Shown one piece after another: positions 49,113 through 52,746 of a stretch of 52,746 bases of DNA; the first letter of the stretch is position 1; every line of letters begins with the position of its first letter. The notes under the pieces are model-generated. The model searched no databases, was not told the origin of the DNA, and saw nothing but the letters and a program-made list of their open reading frames with translations. The translations under genes and the position numbers were made by a program. The DNA is taken from NCBI GenBank assembly GCA_949297075.1, contig CASFRX010000031.1, positions 1 to 52,746 on the forward strand, written 5' to 3'. The DNA comes from an uncultured Oscillospiraceae bacterium. Its GTDB lineage: Bacteria; Bacillota; Clostridia; Oscillospirales; Acutalibacteraceae.

Positions 49113-50252
49113 TTATTTTTTATATACAGCCTTAATAATTTTTGCCGCAGTGGCGGCAAGACCGACTGCCGCCGCTCCGATTGCCGCACGGAAAGCAACG
49201 GTGAGCACAAAGCTCTGTTTATCGTTAATCGTGCGCTTGATGGGTCCTAAGGATTTGCTCTTTAAGCCAAATTCCTTAAAGTGGATAACCTTTGTATTGA
49301 TTTTTTTCGGTTCGTTTTCGTCAATATCAACTATTCTTACACAGCTTCGGCATCCGTCCGTGTAGCAGCGGAAGCCTGCTGTTTTGCATTGACCCATTGT
49401 AATTCCGTCAACAACGCAAGTGAAATCGTTCATATGATCGTGACCGAAGAATGCGCCTGTAATATCGCCTGTTTTCTTCCAGCTTTCAAACTGCCCGTCG
49501 TTGTATTGAGGAGCGCATGGGTCTTCTCCCACATATCCGTCAATAACCTTTTCGTTACCCACATAGCGCTTATCAGAGCGGTTTGCGTGACCTTTGACCG
49601 ATTGATAAAGCTCTGTCGGTTTTGCTTCTCGCAGGGCTTCATAAATCTCGGTAACGGGTATATGCTGGAAAAGAACAGCCGGCACAGGTTCACCTGAATT
49701 TTCGGCTTTAAGCTCTTCTGCCTTTTTCTCGTACCATTCAATCTGGTCTTTATGCACCCAATCGTATATTGAGATATTTGCCGCCATACAGCAGTTGTTT
49801 GAATCTATGAACCAAAGGTTGAAAGCGTTTTTGTCGCTGCTGCTTGACTTGATAGTAAGGTTGAAATTCATATTGCCTGTAATATTCGGGTCATCGTTGA
49901 AGCAAAGACAGTTTGGATGGTCAAAATAAGCCTGTGCGATTGGATTAATATTTTTATCGTGCTCGTGGTTGCCCATAACTGCCGCAAAGGGAATACCTGC
50001 ATCTGTCAAAGGCTTAACGATTCGGTCAAGTATTTCGTGAGTGTTCTCTGTTTCGTTAAAAACATCACCCATAAAAACCGCCAAATCAGGTTTAAGCCTT
50101 GATACGGCAGTTTTCATAAGCAGCTGCATATCCTCAAATTTTGCTTTGCCCTCAGGGCTGGTAACATCGCTGTTTTCGTGCAAATCGCCAAACAGCATTA
50201 TTCTGAATTTTCCGTTAGCGTTGAATCTAAGCTGCTTTTTCATTTCATTCAT
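49113..50252 (-). CDS. Calcineurin-like metallophosphoesterase with C-terminal hydrophobic segment
   Basis: The 379-residue protein has the metallophosphoesterase motifs in order: FGDLHEN (about 21-27), FMGDVFNE (about 60-67), MGNHEHD (about 93-99), FQHIPV and FFGHDHMND. These residues bind the two-metal centre. It is an ICC-like phosphodiesterase with possible nucleotide or glycerophosphodiester substrates. A C-terminal hydrophobic helix (about 347-372, rich in Ala) followed by Lys suggests membrane attachment with the enzyme inside. GGAGGT supports ATG 50252. A 39-codon ORF overlaps its start by four bases (ATGA). It is divergent from a second metallophosphoesterase. Confidence 0.9.
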   Translation of the reverse strand: MNEMKKQLRFNANGKFRIMLFGDLHENSDVTSPEGKAKFEDMQLLMKTAVSRLKPDLAVFMGDVFNETENTHEILDRIVKPLTDAGIPFAAVMGNHEHDKNINPIAQAYFDHPNCLCFNDDPNITGNMNFNLTIKSSSSDKNAFNLWFIDSNNCCMAANISIYDWVHKDQIEWYEKKAEELKAENSGEPVPAVLFQHIPVTEIYEALREAKPTELYQSVKGHANRSDKRYVGNEKVIDGYVGEDPCAPQYNDGQFESWKKTGDITGAFFGHDHMNDFTCVVDGITMGQCKTAGFRCYTDGCRSCVRIVDIDENEPKKINTKVIHFKEFGLKSKSLGPIKRTINDKQSFVLTVAFRAAIGAAAVGLAATAAKIIKAVYKK

Positions 50253-50368
50253 CCGAATATACCTCCAAGGATCGGCACAACATAGCCGAGGTTAATATAA
50301 TCATCATACATACCGATGTTGTTGATTAAGTTTATGTATCTTTCTGTTTCATTAGTGTTTCGATTCAT
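50249..50368 (-). CDS. Candidate 39-residue leader ORF overlapping the metallophosphoesterase start
   Basis: On minus, ATG 50368 opens a 39-codon frame whose TGA (50249-50251) overlaps the ATG of the downstream gene in an ATGA arrangement, typical of translational coupling. The product is moderately hydrophobic at its C-terminus (VVPILGGIFG). Against it, a TTGACT-N18-TATAAT promoter (50367-50396) has its -10 over the ATG, so its transcript would begin inside the frame and lack this start; a shorter form from ATG 50311 would remain. No family is recognised. Confidence 0.3.
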   Translation of the reverse strand: MNRNTNETERYINLINNIGMYDDYINLGYVVPILGGIFG

Positions 50369-50396
50369 TATACAACCTAAATTATGTAAAAGTCAA
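50367..50396 (-). promoter_or_regulatory. Promoter for the minus-strand metallophosphoesterase
   Basis: On minus, TTGACT (50391-50396) and TATAAT (50367-50372) with an 18-nt spacer. The transcript would begin near 50360, giving a leader of about 108 nt. Confidence 0.6.
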
Positions 50397-50433
50397 ATTT
50401 TTAGCTTAGAAATCATTAAGTTTGTCCGGTCTA

Positions 50434-50462
50434 TTGATTAAATACAAATACTGTGGTAAAAT
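50434..50462 (+). promoter_or_regulatory. Promoter for metallophosphoesterase-uppP operon
   Basis: TTGATT (50434-50439) and TAAAAT (50457-50462) with a 17-nt spacer, 62 nt before ATG 50524. Confidence 0.65.
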
Positions 50463-50523
50463 TCACAATAGATAGTTAGTAGGGTGTCTTAGTTATATAC
50501 ATGAAAAGGGGATACATAAAATC

Positions 50524-51726
50524 ATGAATAAATTTGAACCTTGTCTTCGCTTTATTGCGGCAAGCGATGTCCATTGCCAAGCTGAAGCACCGAAAAGAAA
50601 GAATAATTTTGAAAAGGGAATAGCTCTTGCTTATGAATATGCCGAAACTCAGAGTTATAAAGGGATTGACGCTGTTTATGTAAACGGAGATTTTTCAAAT
50701 AGCGGTGATCTTGAGCAGATGCAGAATTTCAAAGCTTCTCTCGACGCTTCCTTGAAATCGGAAACACAGCATATGCTCACCATGGCTAGCCATGAATTTA
50801 TGAGCGAGGGTGAACAAAAAGCAATAGAAAAATTCAAAGCCGTTTTCGGCTTGGAGCCTGATAATCATAAGGTTATAGGAGGATTTCATTTTATTTCCGT
50901 AACTACTACAAACGGTTGCCGTTTCAACGATGCAAAGCGTGATTGGATTAAGGCTCAGCTTGATATTGCGGCGGCAGACGACCCTTTCAAGCCGATTTTC
51001 TTTTTCCAGCATCCCCATATTACCGGCACGGTTTACGGCAGTGTGCTTTGGGGTGAGGATGAAATTACGGATATACTAATGAACTATCCGCAGATTATTG
51101 ATTTTTCCGGCCATTCTCACGCTCCTATAAATGACCCTCGCAATATTCATCAGCAGCATTTTACAAGCGTAGGCACAGGCAGCTTTAAATATTTCGAGCT
51201 TGATGAGTTTGATAAGGTTTACGGCACCGTTCCGCCTGAAAAAGACGATGCGGCACAGTTTCTCATTGTTGAAGCTGATGTGAACGGAACTGTCGTAATT
51301 AAGCCCTATGATGTCATAACCGAAAGCTTTTTCGGATATAATTGGACTATAGAAAAGCCTTGGGAGCCTGATGGTTTTGTTTACACCGATGCAAGATTTA
51401 TCAACCCTGCAAAGCCGTTCTTTGCAGATGATTCGATTCTTAATTGCAGTGTAGATGGCAGTGATGTTGATTTGCATTTCACTCAGGCTCAAATTGATGT
51501 TGACCGAGTTAACGATTATAAAATTACAGTCCGCCGCAAGAGCGATAACGCTGTTGTTAAGCAGATTTGCATTTGGTCAAGGTATTATCTCAACGATATG
51601 CCGAAAACTCTCGATTATAGAATTGAGGGAATGGCAAGGGGAGAATATACCGTCAGCATTGCTGCAAGAGGTTTTTGGAACAACCACTCAATTAATAAGC
51701 TAACAGGTGAATTTTGCGTTGACTGA
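50524..51726 (+). CDS. Metallophosphoesterase family protein with altered motif III
   Basis: The 400-residue cytoplasmic protein shows a calcineurin-like core in its first half: AASDVHCQ (about 13-20), NGDFSNSGD (about 58-66), FQHPHITG and DFSGHSHAP (about 195-203). A beta-rich C-terminal domain (about 260-400) follows. Where GNHE is expected the sequence reads ASHEF, so the metal-bridging Asn of motif III is missing; activity may be changed. It precedes uppP by 17 nt, which suggests a link to cell-wall lipid-carrier turnover, though the second gene could simply share the promoter. The AAAGGGG ribosome site is rather far from the ATG. The substrate is unknown. Confidence 0.85.
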   Translation: MNKFEPCLRFIAASDVHCQAEAPKRKNNFEKGIALAYEYAETQSYKGIDAVYVNGDFSNSGDLEQMQNFKASLDASLKSETQHMLTMASHEFMSEGEQKAIEKFKAVFGLEPDNHKVIGGFHFISVTTTNGCRFNDAKRDWIKAQLDIAAADDPFKPIFFFQHPHITGTVYGSVLWGEDEITDILMNYPQIIDFSGHSHAPINDPRNIHQQHFTSVGTGSFKYFELDEFDKVYGTVPPEKDDAAQFLIVEADVNGTVVIKPYDVITESFFGYNWTIEKPWEPDGFVYTDARFINPAKPFFADDSILNCSVDGSDVDLHFTQAQIDVDRVNDYKITVRRKSDNAVVKQICIWSRYYLNDMPKTLDYRIEGMARGEYTVSIAARGFWNNHSINKLTGEFCVD

Positions 51727-51743
51727 TTAAGGGTGATAGCTTA

Positions 51744-52577
51744 ATGAGCATTGATATTATTGAAATTTTAAAGGCTGTTTTTTTAGGAATTGTTGAGGGA
51801 ATAACCGAGTGGCTTCCAATAAGCAGTACAGGTCATATGCTCATTGTTGATGAATTTTTACAGCTCGATACAAGTGAGGGCTTCAAAGAAGTTTTCTTTG
51901 TTTTGATTCAGCTTGGCGCTATTTTGGCAGTTATACTCCTGTTTTGGAAAAAAATGCTGCCCCTTGAAAATAACAACGGAATTAAAATCAAGAAAAATAC
52001 GGTTTCCCTTTGGATAAAAGTTGCTCTTGCCTGCGTTCCGGGGGCTATTGTGACTTTGCTTTTCGATGATTATATCGAAGAACATTTTCATACGCCGCTT
52101 GTTATTGCTTCAACTCTGATTTTTTATGGCTTAGCCTTTATACTTGTTGAGCATTTATCAAAAAACCGAACTTCCAAAACAACTGAGCTTGAAATGATAA
52201 GCTATAAAGAAGCTTTGATTATCGGTCTTTTTCAGGTGCTTTCTATTGTTCCCGGAACTTCACGCTCAGGTGCAACCATTATCGGCGCTCTGATAATCGG
52301 AGTTTCAAGAGCCGCGGCGGCAGAATTTACATTCTTCCTTGCAGTGCCTGTTATGTTTGGCTTGAGTTTGCTGAAGCTTTTGATGATGGATATTACTTTT
52401 ACTGCGGAAGAAATCGCAATATTGATAGTCGGTTGCATAACCGCTTTTGCGGTTTCCTTGGCGGTTGTGAAGTTTTTCATGAGCTATATTAAGAAAAAAG
52501 ATTTCAAGGCTTTCGGCGTCTACCGTATTGTTATCGGTATCGTTGTTTTAGTTTATTTTTCGCTTATATCCAAATAA
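51744..52577 (+). CDS. uppP: Undecaprenyl-diphosphatase UppP (BacA)
   Basis: The 277-residue membrane protein has the two UppP active-site motifs: EGITEWLPISSTGHM (about 18-32) with the catalytic Glu and Ser, and PGTSRSGAT (about 172-180). About seven to eight helices are visible. It converts undecaprenyl diphosphate to the monophosphate on the outer membrane face, recycling the lipid carrier for peptidoglycan and giving bacitracin tolerance. AAGGGTGAT precedes the ATG. It is the last complete gene of the window. Confidence 0.97.
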   Translation: MSIDIIEILKAVFLGIVEGITEWLPISSTGHMLIVDEFLQLDTSEGFKEVFFVLIQLGAILAVILLFWKKMLPLENNNGIKIKKNTVSLWIKVALACVPGAIVTLLFDDYIEEHFHTPLVIASTLIFYGLAFILVEHLSKNRTSKTTELEMISYKEALIIGLFQVLSIVPGTSRSGATIIGALIIGVSRAAAAEFTFFLAVPVMFGLSLLKLLMMDITFTAEEIAILIVGCITAFAVSLAVVKFFMSYIKKKDFKAFGVYRIVIGIVVLVYFSLISK

Positions 52578-52641
52578 TCCAAATAAACAATAAAAATATT
52601 TTCCGTATGTATGTGTTAAAATGATGTGACCCAAAAAGAAA

Positions 52642-52711
52642 GAGAAGTAACTTCAAAATATGGTATAATGAGTTTGCTATAACCATTAACCGTAAAAGGA
52701 AGATACTTCTC
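52642..52711 (+). promoter_or_regulatory. Inverted repeat flanking an internal promoter, before probable transposase start
   Basis: GAGAAGTAACTTC (52642-52654) and GAAGATACTTCTC (52699-52711) are inverted copies with one mismatch (12 of 13). Between them lies an extended -10 element, TGGTATAAT (-10 at 52664-52669), whose transcript would start near 52676 and lack the left arm. Only transcripts entering from uppP would contain both arms; their stem would cover part of the AAAGGAAG ribosome site. Confidence 0.45.
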
Positions 52712-52746
52712 ATGAACATTTTAACACAAGAAGCAAAGAAAAAGCA
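52712..52746 (+). CDS. Probable transposase N-terminus (partial)
   Basis: ATG 52712 with AAAGGAAG about 10 nt upstream opens MNILTQEAKKK and runs off the window. A start of this kind is familiar to me from integrase-core transposases of clostridial insertion sequences, but 11 residues cannot prove it. The extended -10 promoter and flanking inverted repeat fit the left end of an insertion sequence that would lie mostly outside the window. Confidence 0.35.
   Translation, partial: MNILTQEAKKK

Overview
The window looks like a chromosome segment of a spore-forming, low-to-mid G+C Bacillota, most likely a gut-type member of the Clostridia (Oscillospirales or Ruminococcus-like). The grounds are strong Gram-positive ribosome binding sites (AGGAGG type), very clear sigma-A promoters (several exact TTGACA-N17-TATAAT), sporulation genes (a SipL-like SPOCS/LysM protein, spoIVA, spoIIP, gpr, a DacF-like carboxypeptidase) and clostridial conserved genes (DUF512 protein, Cys-cluster YkgJ protein, Amidase_6 protein, DUF554 protein). 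The species cannot be named from sequence reading alone. I see no rRNA, tRNA or CRISPR array.

Layout. 1-1003 holds a truncated putP-like symporter and an ECF transporter S component, both on minus. 1140-4621 holds the spore-envelope pair sipL-like/spoIVA facing rnhA. 4783-11824 is a plus-strand run: a phosphohexomutase-like protein without catalytic motifs, RNase J, the c-di-AMP phosphodiesterase GdpP, and a zinc-ribbon PASTA protein whose kinase domain lacks catalytic residues. 11888-19102 mixes proS, a tiny lipoprotein, the t6A37-modifying enzymes tcdA and mtaB, a HAD phosphatase, a Na/Pi cotransporter and a PHP phosphoesterase. 19224-25896 is a plus-strand housekeeping run (D,D-carboxypeptidase, pgi, a P-loop protein, yceD-rpmF, DUF512, der). 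25859-28101 is the minus sporulation operon gpr-spoIIP plus a coupled small membrane ORF. rpsT and a 54-residue membrane peptide follow.

28956-45546 is almost entirely minus strand: an RNA/tRNA methyltransferase operon (trmN6-like, rsmI); a carbohydrate and magnesium block (glgP, mgtE with a long structured leader, GH13 amylase, secreted PHP protein); and a third operon (an unrecognised propeller/helical protein, GH38 alpha-mannosidase, nnr, lipoprotein, mazF without antitoxin). 45623-52577 carries a Cys-cluster protein, an Amidase_6 protein, a DUF554 membrane protein, two related lipoproteins, two divergent metallophosphoesterases and uppP. The last 100 bases look like the left end of an insertion sequence, with a stem that could shield transposase translation from read-through transcripts.

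The most interesting points are two pseudoenzymes (PASTA pseudokinase, pseudo-phosphohexomutase), the unexplained mgtE leader, the GH38-linked unknown protein, the SipL/SpoIVA operon, an orphan mazF, a likely CTG-started lipoprotein and several small genes of under 60 codons. No single feature is an obvious new defence or mobile system; most of the window is core genome.
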